A DNA stretch of 64,000 nt from Pseudomonas canadensis (GCF_000503215.1 NZ_AYTD01000001.1:62001-126000), one strand, 5' to 3'. Positions 17,254 through 26,568 are shown, counted from the first letter of the stretch. Numbers and translations are program-made. The notes: generated by a model from the letters alone, not told the origin.

Positions 17254-17280
17254 GTGACTGGATGTTTCTTATTCTATAAT
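17254..17280 (+). promoter_or_regulatory. possible sigma-70 promoter of the GGDEF/EAL gene
   Basis: A consensus -10 box TATAAT at 17275-17280 lies 50 bases before the start codon; GTGACT at 17254-17259 is a weak -35 candidate with a short 15-base spacer. It lies in the divergent region shared with desA. Confidence 0.4.
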
Positions 17281-17330
17281 CCGCAGCCTTTGTAGGGCGA
17301 TTCTGTTTTTTGGTAAGGATTACTGACCAT

Positions 17331-19244
17331 ATGCTGTTTTCATACCGAGGTGCCCTGCGTGCCGGGCTGGTATACCTGCTGGTTTCCGTTCTGTGGATCG
17401 GCGTAACCCAGCGCGTATTGATCGAGTTTCTCGATAACCCGAGTGAGCTGACCCACTGGCTGCAGGTGCGCGGCTATGTGTGGGTGGCGCTCAGCGCCCT
17501 AGCGATTTACCTGATCTGCGCCCGGTTTGCCCGGGCCAACCAGCTGCAACAGCCCCTGAAAGAAAACCGTGAACGCCTGCGCCAGGCCGCCGCCGTGTTC
17601 GATTGCACTCGCGAAGGCGTGTTGGTCACCGACGCACAGGGGCTGATCGTGCACGTTAACCGGGCGTTCATGGAGATCACCGGCTACAGCCGCGAAGACG
17701 TCATGGGGCATCAGCCCAGCCTGTTCAAATCCGGTCGCCATTCGTCGAATTTCTACCAACAGATGTTCCAGAGCCTGGAACGCACCGGCGAATGGAGCGG
17801 TGAAATCTGGAACCGACGCAAAAGCGGTGAGATTTATCCACAGTGGCAAACCATTCGGGTGATTCACGATGACCAGGGCAAGGTCAGCCATTATGTGGCG
17901 GTGTTTTCCGACATCAGCGCCATCAAGGACTCCGAGCACGAACTGGCCCACCTCGCGCACCACGATCCGCTGACCGACTTGCCCAACCGCCTGCTATTCA
18001 CCGACCGCGCCGAGCAGGCGCTGGCCTCGGCGCAGATCCACAAGCGTGGCTGCGCCTTGCTGTTGCTGGACCTGGACCACTTCAAGATCATCAACGACAG
18101 CCTGGGCCATAACGTCGGAGACCAATTGCTCAAGCTGGTGGGCGAGCGGCTCAAGGCACTGTTTGGCCCCGGTGTGACCCTGGCGCGCCTGGGTGGAGAT
18201 GAATTCGCCGTACTGGCGGAAAGTTGTCCACAGGTGGCCCAGGCGGCGGGTCTGGCGCAGCGCATGCTGGAGGCGATGAAACAGCCCTTCATCTTTGATG
18301 GCCACCAGCTGTTTATCAGCGCCAGTATCGGGATCAGCCTGTTTCCCAACGATGCCCTGAGCGCCGAGCAGTTGCTGCGTAACGCCGACTCCGCGCTGTT
18401 CAAGGCCAAGAGCGCCGGGCGCGAGGGCTACGCCTTGTACACCGAGGAACTGACTGCCCACGCGCAGAATCGCGTGGAAGTCGCCAGCGAACTGCGCCGC
18501 GCCCTCGAACAGCAGGAACTCTGCGTCTATTACCAACCCGTGCACGACCTGCACAATAGCCGTCTGATCGGCGTCGAAGCGCTGGTGCGCTGGCAGCATC
18601 CGGAACGCGGCCTGGTGCCGCCGGGGGAATTTATCCCGATCGCCGAGCGCACCGGGTTGATTGCCGAAATTGATGCCTGGGTGATGGACCAGGCGTGTCG
18701 GCAGATGTGCCAATGGCTGGCCGAGGGGGCACCGTTGAGTTTTATCGCCATCAATGTGTCTAGCCGCCTGTTTGCGCGGCGTGAGCTGTATGAACAGGTC
18801 GCCCAGGTGCTGCATGACACGGGCCTGGATCCGGCCTTTCTCGAGCTGGAAGTCACCGAAAGCGCGGTGATGGAAGACCCGGAGGTCGCGCTGGAGCAGA
18901 TGCACCGTCTCCGAGAGTTGGGGTTGCGCCTGGCGATCGATGATTTTGGCACCGGTTACTCGTCACTGCTGCGCCTCAAGCGCCTGCCGGTGCAGAAGCT
19001 CAAGATCGACCAGGGCTTTGTTGCCGGTCTGCCCTGGGACGAAGATGACGCGGCCATCGTGCGCGTGGTGATCGCCCTCGCTAAAAGCATGGGCATGCAG
19101 GTGCATGCCGAGGGGATCGAGCAGGTTGAACAGGCGCGGTTTCTGTTGGATCAGGACTGCGATATGGGGCAGGGGTATTGGTTTGGCCGGCCGATGCCGG
19201 CCCACGAAATTGATTGGCACCGAGCCCCCCCAATCCAGACCTGA
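17331..19244 (+). CDS. membrane PAS-GGDEF-EAL protein (PA0285/PipA-like)
   Basis: A 637-residue protein with two membrane segments near residues 8-28 and 44-64, a PAS domain (about 84-205, with VLVTDAQGLIVHVNRAF), a GGDEF domain with exact GGDEF at 288-292, and an EAL domain with EAL at 416-418 and DDFGTGYSS. Both catalytic signatures look intact, but no RxxD inhibitory site precedes GGDEF, so the main activity is probably c-di-GMP hydrolysis by the EAL domain with the GGDEF part regulating it. The ATG at 17331 follows TAAGGAT. Position next to desA and oscA matches P. aeruginosa PA0285, called PipA as I recall. Confidence 0.9.
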   Translation: MLFSYRGALRAGLVYLLVSVLWIGVTQRVLIEFLDNPSELTHWLQVRGYVWVALSALAIYLICARFARANQLQQPLKENRERLRQAAAVFDCTREGVLVTDAQGLIVHVNRAFMEITGYSREDVMGHQPSLFKSGRHSSNFYQQMFQSLERTGEWSGEIWNRRKSGEIYPQWQTIRVIHDDQGKVSHYVAVFSDISAIKDSEHELAHLAHHDPLTDLPNRLLFTDRAEQALASAQIHKRGCALLLLDLDHFKIINDSLGHNVGDQLLKLVGERLKALFGPGVTLARLGGDEFAVLAESCPQVAQAAGLAQRMLEAMKQPFIFDGHQLFISASIGISLFPNDALSAEQLLRNADSALFKAKSAGREGYALYTEELTAHAQNRVEVASELRRALEQQELCVYYQPVHDLHNSRLIGVEALVRWQHPERGLVPPGEFIPIAERTGLIAEIDAWVMDQACRQMCQWLAEGAPLSFIAINVSSRLFARRELYEQVAQVLHDTGLDPAFLELEVTESAVMEDPEVALEQMHRLRELGLRLAIDDFGTGYSSLLRLKRLPVQKLKIDQGFVAGLPWDEDDAAIVRVVIALAKSMGMQVHAEGIEQVEQARFLLDQDCDMGQGYWFGRPMPAHEIDWHRAPPIQT

Positions 19245-19258
19245 AATGCAGTCAAAAG

Positions 19259-19345
19259 GTGGGAGCGGGCTTGCCCGCGAATGCGGTGCATCAGTTAACA
19301 CATTTTTAGCTGACACACCGCTTTCGCGGGCAAGCCCGCTCCCAC
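19259..19345. repeat. REP doublet
   Basis: TGGGAGCGGGCTTGCCCGCGAA at 19260 and its exact complement at 19323-19344 flank a 41-base spacer. Confidence 0.92.
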
Positions 19346-19412
19346 ATTTGGATCTTCTCTAGGCTTTATTTACGTACTTGGGCACCAAACCCGCACGCAA
19401 CCCCACGTTCCA

Positions 19413-19465
19413 CCAGAAAATTCTTTCTGGTTATATAAACATTCTTAAATAGTATTTTTAAGAAT
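19413..19465. promoter_or_regulatory. two palindromes in the oscA-sbp promoter region
   Basis: CCAGAAA-ATTC-TTTCTGG at 19413-19430 and ATTCTTAAA with TTTAAGAAT at 19441-19465 lie 80-130 bases before oscA in an AT-rich stretch. The genes downstream are sulfate uptake genes, so CysB is the likely binder; this is inference. Confidence 0.5.
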
Positions 19466-19545
19466 ATCCGCGCTTATCTACTATCGCTCTCACGCCGCAA
19501 GCAGTGCCGCCACTGCGAGGCACTATTCATTTCAGGAGCGAGACC

Positions 19546-19728
19546 ATGAGCGCATCTTTACGTAGCGTCGACGGCCAGGACGAAGCAGCCATTTTGCGTG
19601 AGATCCAGAGCGCCTTGCGCGATCTGCGGTTTGGCGCGGTGGAAATTACTGTGCACAACGCTCAAGTGGTACAGATCGAACGCAAAGAAAAATTCCGTTT
19701 GCAGAACCCGGGTAACAAACCGAGCTAA
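19546..19728 (+). CDS. oscA: sulfur starvation response protein OscA
   Basis: A 60-residue DUF2292 protein with the family segment EIQSALRDLRFGAVEITVHNAQVVQIERKEKFRL. The ATG at 19546 has CAGGAG seven bases upstream. OscA is induced by sulfur limitation in Pseudomonas and was linked to growth under chromate stress, where sulfate uptake is blocked; its molecular action is unknown. Its place 66 bases before sbp fits co-expression with sulfate transport. Small and cytosolic; the size matches the family. Confidence 0.9.
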   Translation: MSASLRSVDGQDEAAILREIQSALRDLRFGAVEITVHNAQVVQIERKEKFRLQNPGNKPS

Positions 19729-19794
19729 GCACTGACGGCGATAGACCCGCACTTAATAAGAAAAAGCCAACACCCCAGAATTTCAGGAGCTTCT

Positions 19795-20805
19795 ATGTCG
19801 TCGATTCGCCGTTATGCCCTGGCCGCCCTGGCCAGCGCCGTGTTTGCAGGTTCCGCCGTTGCCAAGGACTACGAGTTGCTCAACGTCTCGTACGATCCGA
19901 CCCGTGAGCTGTACCAGGACTACAACGCTGAGTTCACCAACTTTTGGAAACAGTCCCACCCCGGTGACAACGTCAAGATCCAGCAATCCCACGGTGGTTC
20001 GGGCAAGCAAGGCCGCGCTGTGATCGACGGCCTGCGCGCCGACGTGGTCACCCTGGCCCTGGCCGGTGACATCGACGAAATCGCCAAGCTGGGCAAGACC
20101 CTGCCGGAAAACTGGCAGACCCGCCTGCCGGACGCCAGCACCCCGTACACTTCGACCATCGTGTTTCTGGTGCGCAAGGGCAACCCTAAAGGCATCAAGG
20201 ACTGGGGCGACCTGATCAAGAAAGACGTGTCCGTGATTACCCCGAACCCGAAAACCTCCGGCGGCGCCCGCTGGAACTTCCTCGCCGCCTGGGCCTACGG
20301 CCTGAAAACCGGTGGCAGCGAAGCCAAGGCCCAGGAATACGTGAAAGAGCTGTTCAAGCACGTGCCTGTGCTGGACACCGGCGCTCGCGGCTCGACCATC
20401 ACCTTCGTCAACAACGGTCAGGGTGACGTGTTATTGGCCTGGGAAAACGAAGCCTTCTTGGCCCTGAAAGAAGACGGCGGTGCTGACAAGTTCGATATCG
20501 TCGTGCCTTCCCTGTCGATCCTCGCGGAGCCGCCAGTGGCCGTGGTCGACAAGAATGCCGAGAAAAAGGGTAACACCGAGATCGCCACCGAATACCTTAA
20601 ACACCTGTACAGCCCGGCTGGCCAGGAGATTGCGGCGAAGAACTTCTACCGCCCACGCGATGCAAAAGTGGCCGCCAAATACGCCCAGCAGTTCCCGAAA
20701 CTGGACCTGGTGACTATCGACAAAGACTTCGGCGGCTGGAAAACTGCCCAACCGAAATTCTTTAACGACGGTGGCGTGTTCGACCAGATTTACACCGCGC
20801 AGTAA
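19795..20805 (+). CDS. sbp: periplasmic sulfate-binding protein
   Basis: A 336-residue periplasmic protein with a cleavable signal peptide ending AGSAVA before [17 protein letters not shown], the hallmark start of sulfate-binding proteins. Further family motifs are [17 protein letters not shown] and [16 protein letters not shown], which contribute to the oxyanion site. It delivers sulfate (and thiosulfate) to the CysTWA importer encoded immediately downstream. A start with TTTCAGGAGC upstream supports the ATG at 19795. A REP doublet separates it from cysT, which may lower expression of the membrane genes relative to the abundant binding protein. Confidence 0.97.
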   Translation: MSSIRRYALAALASAVFAGSAVAKDYELLNVSYDPTRELYQDYNAEFTNFWKQSHPGDNVKIQQSHGGSGKQGRAVIDGLRADVVTLALAGDIDEIAKLGKTLPENWQTRLPDASTPYTSTIVFLVRKGNPKGIKDWGDLIKKDVSVITPNPKTSGGARWNFLAAWAYGLKTGGSEAKAQEYVKELFKHVPVLDTGARGSTITFVNNGQGDVLLAWENEAFLALKEDGGADKFDIVVPSLSILAEPPVAVVDKNAEKKGNTEIATEYLKHLYSPAGQEIAAKNFYRPRDAKVAAKYAQQFPKLDLVTIDKDFGGWKTAQPKFFNDGGVFDQIYTAQ

Positions 20806-20834
20806 CCAACACAATCTGGTGGCGCACGCTATGC

Positions 20835-20935
20835 CCTGTGGGAGCTGGCTTGCCTGCGATAGCATCGCCGCGGTGTGACCGACATACCGCGACGCTTGCA
20901 TCGCAGGCAAGCCAGCTCCCACAGGACGTGTGTGC
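20835..20935. repeat. REP doublet
   Basis: CCTGTGGGAGCTGGCTTG at the left and its complement ending ACAGG at 20935, inside the sbp-cysT gap. A stem here could stabilise the sbp message. Confidence 0.92.
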
Positions 20936-20967
20936 CTCCAGTGGTTTCCCCTTAACCAAGGACTCTT

Positions 20968-21786
20968 ATGTCGCGTCGTATCTCCCCCGTCATACCCGGC
21001 TTCGGGCTGACGCTGGGCTACACCGTGGTGTACCTCAGCCTGATCGTACTCATCCCCCTCGCGGCGATGTTTGTACACGCCGCTCAACTTACCTGGGATC
21101 AGTTCTGGAACATCATCTCCGCACCGCGCGTGCTGGCTGCGTTGCAACTGAGCTTCAGCACCGCGCTGTACGCCGCGCTGATCAACGGCGTAATTGGTAC
21201 GCTACTGGCCTGGGTGCTGGTGCGCTACACCTTCCCCGGCCGCAAGATCATCGATGCGATGATCGACCTGCCATTCGCCTTGCCCACCGCTGTGGCCGGT
21301 ATCGCACTGACGGCGCTGTACACACCTAACGGCCTGGTTGGCCAGTTCGCCGCCGACCTGGGCTTCAAGATCGCCTACACGCCGCTCGGTATCACCCTGG
21401 CGCTGACCTTCGTCACGCTGCCGTTCGTGGTGCGCACGGTGCAGCCGGTACTGGCCGATATCCCCCGGGAAGTCGAAGAAGCCGCTGCCTGCCTGGGCGC
21501 CAAGCCGTTGCAGGTGTTCCGTCACATCCTGGTGCCCGCGTTGCTGCCTGCCTGGTTGACCGGTTTCGCCCTGGCGTTCGCGCGTGGTGTCGGTGAGTAC
21601 GGCTCGGTGATCTTCATCGCCGGCAACATGCCGATGAAAACCGAGATCCTGCCGCTGCTGATCATGGTCAAGCTCGACCAATACGACTACCGCGGCGCCA
21701 CGTCCATCGGCGTGCTGATGCTGGTGGTTTCCTTTGTCCTGCTGCTGCTGATCAACTTGTTGCAGCGGCGCATCGAACGTCCATAA
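20968..21786 (+). CDS. cysT: sulfate ABC transporter permease CysT (CysU)
   Basis: A 272-residue inner-membrane protein with about six hydrophobic segments and the ABC permease EAA loop [21 protein letters not shown]. It forms the sulfate channel with CysW. The N-terminal segment [22 protein letters not shown] is typical of CysT. It follows sbp after a REP doublet and precedes cysW by 13 bases, so it belongs to the sulfate uptake operon. Confidence 0.96.
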   Translation: MSRRISPVIPGFGLTLGYTVVYLSLIVLIPLAAMFVHAAQLTWDQFWNIISAPRVLAALQLSFSTALYAALINGVIGTLLAWVLVRYTFPGRKIIDAMIDLPFALPTAVAGIALTALYTPNGLVGQFAADLGFKIAYTPLGITLALTFVTLPFVVRTVQPVLADIPREVEEAAACLGAKPLQVFRHILVPALLPAWLTGFALAFARGVGEYGSVIFIAGNMPMKTEILPLLIMVKLDQYDYRGATSIGVLMLVVSFVLLLLINLLQRRIERP

Positions 21787-21799
21787 GGAGGCGCGGAAC

Positions 21800-22672
21800 A
21801 TGTCCCAATCGTCTATTTCCGCCGCGTCCTCGGCCAACGCTGCCCGGCGTGGCAGCGCTGCATCGCGACGTATCCTGATCGGCCTTGGCTGGCTGGTATT
21901 TGCGCTGTTCCTGCTGTTGCCGCTGTTTATCGTGGTGACCCAGGGCTTGAAGAACGGCCTCGGCGCGTTCTTCACCGCGATCCTCGAACCCGATGCGCTA
22001 TCGGCGTTGAAACTCACGGTGATCGCCGTGGTGATTTCGGTGCCGCTCAACCTGGTGTTCGGCGTCAGCGCCGCCTGGTGCGTGAGCAAGTACTCGTTCC
22101 GTGGCAAAAGCATCCTGGTGACGCTCATCGATTTGCCGTTCTCGGTGTCGCCAGTGATCGCCGGTCTGGTCTATGTGCTGATGTTCGGCGCCCAGGGCTT
22201 TTTTGGGCCGTGGCTGCAGGACCATGACATCCAGATCGTGTTCGCCTTGCCCGGTATCGTGCTGGCAACCATCTTCGTCACCGTGCCCTTCGTGGCCCGT
22301 GAACTGATCCCGCTGATGCAGGAGCAGGGCACCCAGGAGGAAGAGGCCGCGCGCCTGCTCGGTGCCAACGGCTGGCAGATGTTCTGGCATGTGACCGTGC
22401 CAAATATCAAATGGGGCCTGATCTACGGCGTGGTGCTGTGTACCGCACGGGCCATGGGTGAGTTCGGCGCGGTGTCGGTGGTGTCCGGCCACATTCGCGG
22501 CGTAACCAACACCCTGCCGCTGCACGTCGAGATTCTCTACAACGAATACAACCACGTTGCCGCGTTTGCGGTGGCGAGTCTGCTGCTGATCCTGGCGCTC
22601 TTCATCCTGCTGCTCAAGCAGTGGAGCGAGAACCGTATTAATCGCCTGCGCGCCGGTGCGGCTGAGGAATAA
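21800..22672 (+). CDS. cysW: sulfate ABC transporter permease CysW
   Basis: A 290-residue inner-membrane permease with six hydrophobic segments, CysW-type motif [20 protein letters not shown] and EAA loop [22 protein letters not shown]. It pairs with CysT to form the membrane pore for sulfate. AAGGAGG at 21785-21791 supports the start. cysA begins four bases after its stop, so the two are tightly coupled. Confidence 0.96.
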   Translation: MSQSSISAASSANAARRGSAASRRILIGLGWLVFALFLLLPLFIVVTQGLKNGLGAFFTAILEPDALSALKLTVIAVVISVPLNLVFGVSAAWCVSKYSFRGKSILVTLIDLPFSVSPVIAGLVYVLMFGAQGFFGPWLQDHDIQIVFALPGIVLATIFVTVPFVARELIPLMQEQGTQEEEAARLLGANGWQMFWHVTVPNIKWGLIYGVVLCTARAMGEFGAVSVVSGHIRGVTNTLPLHVEILYNEYNHVAAFAVASLLLILALFILLLKQWSENRINRLRAGAAEE

Positions 22673-22675
22673 GTC

Positions 22676-23656
22676 ATGTCGATCGAAGTCCGTAATGTCA
22701 GCAAGAACTTCAACGCCTTCAAGGCCCTGAACAGCATCAACCTGGACATCCAGAGTGGCGAGCTGGTGGCGTTGCTTGGCCCGTCCGGCTGCGGCAAGAC
22801 CACCTTGTTGCGCATCATCGCCGGCCTGGAAACCCCGGATGACGGCAGCATCGTGTTCCACGGTGAAGACGTCTCAGGCCACGACGTGCGTGATCGCAAT
22901 GTCGGCTTTGTATTCCAGCACTACGCGCTGTTCCGCCACATGACCGTGTTCGACAACGTGGCGTTCGGCCTGCGCATGAAACCGAAGAACCAGCGCCCGA
23001 ACGAAAGCCAGATCGCGGTCAAGGTGCACGAGCTGTTGAACATGGTGCAGCTGGATTGGTTGTCGGATCGCTACCCGGAGCAGTTGTCCGGTGGTCAGCG
23101 CCAACGTATCGCCCTGGCCCGCGCCCTGGCGGTCGAACCCAAAGTGCTGCTGCTGGACGAACCCTTCGGCGCCCTCGACGCCAAGGTGCGTAAAGAACTG
23201 CGCCGCTGGCTGGCACGCCTGCACGAAGACATCAACCTGACGTCGGTGTTCGTGACCCACGACCAGGAAGAGGCCATGGAAGTCGCCGACCGTATCGTGG
23301 TGATGAACAAGGGCGTGATCGAGCAGATCGGTTCACCGGGTGACGTCTACGAAAACCCGGCCAGCGATTTCGTTTATCACTTCCTGGGTGATTCAAACCG
23401 CCTGCACCTGGGTGAAGACAAACACGTGCTGTTCCGTCCCCACGAAGTGTCGCTGTCACGGCATGAGCTGGAAGACCACCATGCTGCTGAAGTGCGGGAT
23501 ATTCGCCCGCTGGGCGCGACCACGCGTGTGACGTTGAAAGTGGAAGGCCAGAGCGAGTTGATCGAAGCTGAAGTGGTGAAAGACCACGACAGCCTGACCG
23601 GCCTGGCGCGCGGCGAGACGCTGTTCTTCAAACCCAAGGTTTGGCAAAAAGCCTGA
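22676..23656 (+). CDS. cysA: sulfate ABC transporter ATP-binding protein
   Basis: A 326-residue ATPase that powers sulfate import. Visible: Walker [10 protein letters not shown], signature [15 protein letters not shown], Walker [13 protein letters not shown] and the switch histidine in [14 protein letters not shown]-terminal TOBE-like regulatory domain (from about residue 240, with [13 protein letters not shown]) completes the CysA layout. It is the last gene of the operon; a REP doublet follows. Confidence 0.97.
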   Translation: MSIEVRNVSKNFNAFKALNSINLDIQSGELVALLGPSGCGKTTLLRIIAGLETPDDGSIVFHGEDVSGHDVRDRNVGFVFQHYALFRHMTVFDNVAFGLRMKPKNQRPNESQIAVKVHELLNMVQLDWLSDRYPEQLSGGQRQRIALARALAVEPKVLLLDEPFGALDAKVRKELRRWLARLHEDINLTSVFVTHDQEEAMEVADRIVVMNKGVIEQIGSPGDVYENPASDFVYHFLGDSNRLHLGEDKHVLFRPHEVSLSRHELEDHHAAEVRDIRPLGATTRVTLKVEGQSELIEAEVVKDHDSLTGLARGETLFFKPKVWQKA

Positions 23657-23678
23657 GCCTAAAACACCGCAAAACCCT

Positions 23679-23771
23679 TGTGGGAGCCGGGCTTGCCCGC
23701 GATGGCGGACTTTCAGTCGACAATGATGTTGGCTGGTCCACCGTCATCGCGGGCAAGCCCGGCTCCCACAG
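23679..23771. repeat. REP doublet
   Basis: TGTGGGAGCCGGGCTTGCCC and its complement close the gap between the convergent cysA and DUF962 genes. Confidence 0.92.
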
Positions 23772-23788
23772 TGGATCTTCATTAATCT

Positions 23789-24313
23789 TCAGACCGTGGC
23801 GCGTTTTCCTCTAACGGCCACCGGGCCCGAACGCTCCTCGATCTGTTGCTTGAGGTCATGGCGCAACCCCAGCAGAAACGCCAACTCCGCCACCACAAAC
23901 AACGGCCCCACGATCAGCCCCGACACGTCATCCACAAACGCCGGCTTCTTGCCTTCGTAGTAATGCCCGACGAACTGAATCACCCAACCCACCACAAACA
24001 TCCCAATGCCGCTGCTGAGCCACACCAACGTGCTCTGCGCCGCCAGCACATGCCCGGCCCATACCGACAAGCCCATCAGTAGCGTCATCAACACACCCAG
24101 CGCCAGTTCCAGGCGTAGGTAAAACCACGCCGACAGCAGTGCGACGATCGCCGCTGGTGAAATCCACACCCCACCGATCGCCCATTCCGGGCGCGACAGC
24201 AGCACGGCCACCGCAACAACAATCAGTGGAATGCCGACAAAGTGGCTGGCGATATTGCGCGGGTCGCGGTGGTAGGCAGCGTATTGACTGAGGTGGTCGA
24301 CGAGGCTTTTCAT
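23789..24313 (-). CDS. DUF962 / Mpo1-like membrane protein
   Basis: A 174-residue protein with four or so hydrophobic segments. It starts LVDHLSQYAAYHRDPRNIASHFVGIPL and contains GWVIQFVGHYYEGKKPAFVDDV, the two conserved histidine-containing blocks of the Mpo1/YGL010w family. Yeast Mpo1 is an iron-dependent dioxygenase that shortens 2-hydroxy fatty acids; whether the bacterial members do the same is not known. The ATG at 24313 is chosen because AGGAGG lies eight bases before it; an upstream in-frame start at 24343 has none. It is alone on its strand, divergent from a Crp/Fnr regulator. Confidence 0.88.
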   Translation of the reverse strand: MKSLVDHLSQYAAYHRDPRNIASHFVGIPLIVVAVAVLLSRPEWAIGGVWISPAAIVALLSAWFYLRLELALGVLMTLLMGLSVWAGHVLAAQSTLVWLSSGIGMFVVGWVIQFVGHYYEGKKPAFVDDVSGLIVGPLFVVAELAFLLGLRHDLKQQIEERSGPVAVRGKRATV

Positions 24314-24396
24314 TGTTATTCCTCCTGTAGGATGTTTAATCATCTCCCGTCAGGCGGCGACTGACTGTCAACTGGGCGACAATCTCTGGAGTTCTC

Positions 24397-25086
24397 ATGA
24401 TTGCGGCAACCTGGCATGCCCGATTGGCCACCGGCCAGTGGTTCAGCCACCTGCCTGTACCGCTACAGGATAGTTTGCTGGCGGCGGCTCGGCTGCGTCA
24501 GCTGACGGCGGGGCAGTACCTGTTCAGGCGCGGTGATCCGCCCTGTGGGGTGTATGCGGTATTGGAGGGGGCGGTGCGGGTCAGCGCGGTCAATGCGCAG
24601 GGCAAGGAAGCTATTCTGAGCCTGGTTGAAACGCCTTACTGGTTCGGCGAGATCTGCCTTTTCGACGGTTTGCCGCGTACCCACGACGCCTTGTCGGTTG
24701 GGCCGTGCACGCTGTTGCAGGTACCGCAATCGGCGATGCTCGAGATTCTTGACCAAAGCCCGACGTATTGGCGCGACATGGCGTTGTTGATGAGCCAGAA
24801 GTTGCGCCTGTCGCTGATCAATATCGAACAGATGAGCCTGATGCCGGCGTCGACACGTATCGCTCACCGGCTGCTGATGATTGCCGGCGGGTACGGCGAG
24901 ATAGAGCATTCCCGTCGCGTCCTGCAACTGCCCCAGGAAGATCTGGCCGCGATGCTGAGCCTGTCGCGCCAGACCACCAACAGTTTGCTCAAGGCGTTAG
25001 AGCAGCAGGAGATCATCAAGCTGAGTTACGGCGCGATTGAAGTGCTCGACCTGCCGCGCTTGCGGCAGGCCGCGGGGGCTGGCTAG
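24397..25086 (+). CDS. Crp/Fnr-family transcriptional regulator
   Basis: A 229-residue regulator. Residues about 20-140 form a cyclic-nucleotide-binding-like beta barrel (GQYLFRRGDPPCGVYAVLEGAVRVS, then WFGEICLFDGLPR), and residues about 160-220 a winged helix-turn-helix (QEDLAAMLSLSRQTTNSLLKALE). There is no N-terminal cysteine cluster, so it is not an oxygen-sensing Fnr. The ligand is unknown. Its last four bases overlap the stop of the convergent hydroxyisourate hydrolase gene; regulation of that gene or of the divergent DUF962 gene is possible but not shown. Confidence 0.9.
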   Translation: MIAATWHARLATGQWFSHLPVPLQDSLLAAARLRQLTAGQYLFRRGDPPCGVYAVLEGAVRVSAVNAQGKEAILSLVETPYWFGEICLFDGLPRTHDALSVGPCTLLQVPQSAMLEILDQSPTYWRDMALLMSQKLRLSLINIEQMSLMPASTRIAHRLLMIAGGYGEIEHSRRVLQLPQEDLAAMLSLSRQTTNSLLKALEQQEIIKLSYGAIEVLDLPRLRQAAGAG

Positions 25087-25493
25087 GAACCGCGATACGT
25101 CGAAAAACCGTAAGGGCTCAGCAGCAGCGGGATGTGGTAGTGCTGGTCGGCCTGCTTGACCTCGAATATCACCGGGACTTCCGGGAAAAACGTCTCGCGA
25201 TTGGCTTTCTTGTAGTAGTCACCGGTCTTGAACACCACGCGATACTCGCCCGGCTTCATGGCTTGGTTGGCCGGGAACAGTTCGGCGATGCGCCCCTGCT
25301 GGTTGGTGACACCTTCGGACAGCGACTGCCAGTGATCGCCTACGTGTTGCTCCAGGGTGACGCTGACACCGGCAGACGGCAGGCCGTTTTCCAGGTTCAG
25401 CACATGCACGCTCAGCGGGTTGCCGGCCGCCAGGGCCAGGCTGCTCAGGCCGCTCAGGCTGAGGGCGGCGAGGGTCATAGTCAGGGTTTTCAT
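25083..25493 (-). CDS. uraH: periplasmic 5-hydroxyisourate hydrolase
   Basis: A 136-residue transthyretin-like protein that hydrolyses 5-hydroxyisourate, the product of urate oxidation. It has the family hallmarks LSVHVLNLENGLPSAGV near the start, GEYRVVFKTGDYY in the middle and the C-terminal signature YRGS. An N-terminal signal peptide (MKTLTMTLAALSLSG to SLALA) indicates export to the periplasm, unlike the cytosolic version in most purine operons. It is preceded by an HbpS/GlcG-like exported protein on the same strand with a ten-base gap. No other purine catabolic gene is adjacent. Confidence 0.93.
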   Translation of the reverse strand: MKTLTMTLAALSLSGLSSLALAAGNPLSVHVLNLENGLPSAGVSVTLEQHVGDHWQSLSEGVTNQQGRIAELFPANQAMKPGEYRVVFKTGDYYKKANRETFFPEVPVIFEVKQADQHYHIPLLLSPYGFSTYRGS

Positions 25494-25503
25494 CGAGGTT
25501 TCC

Positions 25504-25977
25504 TCAAGGGGTGATTGTCAGGCCAAGTTGATTGGCCGCCTTTACCGCGCACGCTTCGTCCTGCTCGGCACCGCCGGCACCGGCAATGCCAAGCGCGCCT
25601 ACCAGTTCAGAGTCGGCGAACAGCGGCACGCCGCCCCCGAGCAACAGCAATTCGGACAAGCTGTTAAGGTTGGCGGCCTCGGGGTTGTTGCGCGCACGCT
25701 CGGCAAACAAGCGAGTGGGGGTTTTAGTCGACAACGCCGTGTACGCTTTGCGTTGGCTGGCGATGCTGTTGTGTGGACCTACGCCGTCGGCCCGCAGGCT
25801 CAGCAACGGATTGCCGCCCCGGTCGAGTACGGTAAGTGCCGCCGTGCACTGCGCCAGGCTGGCGTCTGCCAGTTGGCGTGCGGTGTGCAAATCCAGGTCG
25901 GCGTGGCGCGGCAGCGGTGGTGCTGCCAGGACGCTGGCGCTGATGGCGAAGCTCAAGAAGAAGGCATTACGGTACAT
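25504..25977 (-). CDS. exported GlcG/HbpS-family protein
   Basis: A 157-residue protein with a signal peptide (ending SASVLA before APPLPRHADL) and a GlcG/HbpS domain: ADASLAQCTAALTVLDRGGNPLLSLRADG, then LGGGVPLF and ELVGALGIAGAGGAEQDEACA. HbpS binds haem and can sense or buffer oxidative stress; other members have unknown ligands. It starts the two-gene unit with the periplasmic hydroxyisourate hydrolase, suggesting a shared periplasmic task, perhaps protection linked to urate oxidation products. That link is inference. Confidence 0.88.
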   Translation of the reverse strand: MYRNAFFLSFAISASVLAAPPLPRHADLDLHTARQLADASLAQCTAALTVLDRGGNPLLSLRADGVGPHNSIASQRKAYTALSTKTPTRLFAERARNNPEAANLNSLSELLLLGGGVPLFADSELVGALGIAGAGGAEQDEACAVKAANQLGLTITP

Positions 25978-26075
25978 GGGAACGGCTCCAGAAAGCAGGC
26001 CGCTACCTTAGCCAGCGGTCTCGGTCAAAAGCCGAACAATTCGATTACAGGTTTGTAATGAACCAAGAGGTAGGC

Positions 26076-26441
26076 ATGCAGGTGTTGTTAGTGGAAGACC
26101 AGCCGAAATTGGCGCAAGTCATGGCCCAGGGCTTGAGTGAGGCCGGCTTCGCAGTGGAAGTCGCAGCCAATGGCATGGCCGCTCAGCGGTTTGTGGAAAG
26201 CACTGACTATGACTTGGTGATCCTGGATGTCATGTTGCCGGGTTTGAATGCCTGGAAGTTGCAGCAGGCGATTCGCAAGAAGGGCGAGACGCCGGTGTTG
26301 TTCTTGACGACCCCGGAAGGGATCGAGGACCGTCTGCGCGGGTTGGAACTGCATGAGGATGATTACTTGCTCAAGCCGTTTGAAGCCAAGGCCTTGGTGG
26401 TGCGGGTGAAGAAGTTGTTGCGGCGTGACCGTGGGCGCTGA
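26076..26441 (+). CDS. receiver-only response regulator (OmpR-type, no DNA-binding domain)
   Basis: A 121-residue receiver domain: LLVEDQPKLAQ with the acidic pair, phospho-acceptor Asp in LVILDVMLPG, threonine in LFLTTPE and lysine in LLKPFEAKALVVRVKKLLRRD. The sequence resembles the receiver of copper/heavy-metal OmpR-family regulators and stops exactly at the linker where the winged-helix domain should begin. The ATG at 26076 is chosen because AAGAGG ends five bases before it; an ATG at 26058 adds six residues. No kinase is nearby. It is either a genuine single-domain regulator or a truncated one; no remains of the output domain are seen downstream. Confidence 0.85.
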   Translation: MQVLLVEDQPKLAQVMAQGLSEAGFAVEVAANGMAAQRFVESTDYDLVILDVMLPGLNAWKLQQAIRKKGETPVLFLTTPEGIEDRLRGLELHEDDYLLKPFEAKALVVRVKKLLRRDRGR

Positions 26442-26473
26442 TTGATCCGGCATCTTCAATACCTGGACCACCG

Positions 26474-26541
26474 CCATCGCAGGCAACCAGCTCCCACATT
26501 TGGAATGCATTCCCGTGTGGGAGCGGGGCTTGCCCGCGATG
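26474..26541. repeat. REP doublet in reversed arrangement
   Basis: Here the complement unit (CATCGCAGGCAACCAGCTCCCACA) comes first and the forward unit (GTGTGGGAGCGGGGCTTGCCC) second, with one base missing in the first. The other doublets mostly have the forward unit first. Confidence 0.85.
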
Positions 26542-26568
26542 GGGCCATCACGAACACCGCACATCCAC

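Noticed and set aside
24397..25493. Crp/Fnr gene and hydroxyisourate hydrolase overlap as a gene fusion or frameshift
   Set aside because: The genes are convergent and only their stop codons overlap by four bases; both proteins have normal ends.
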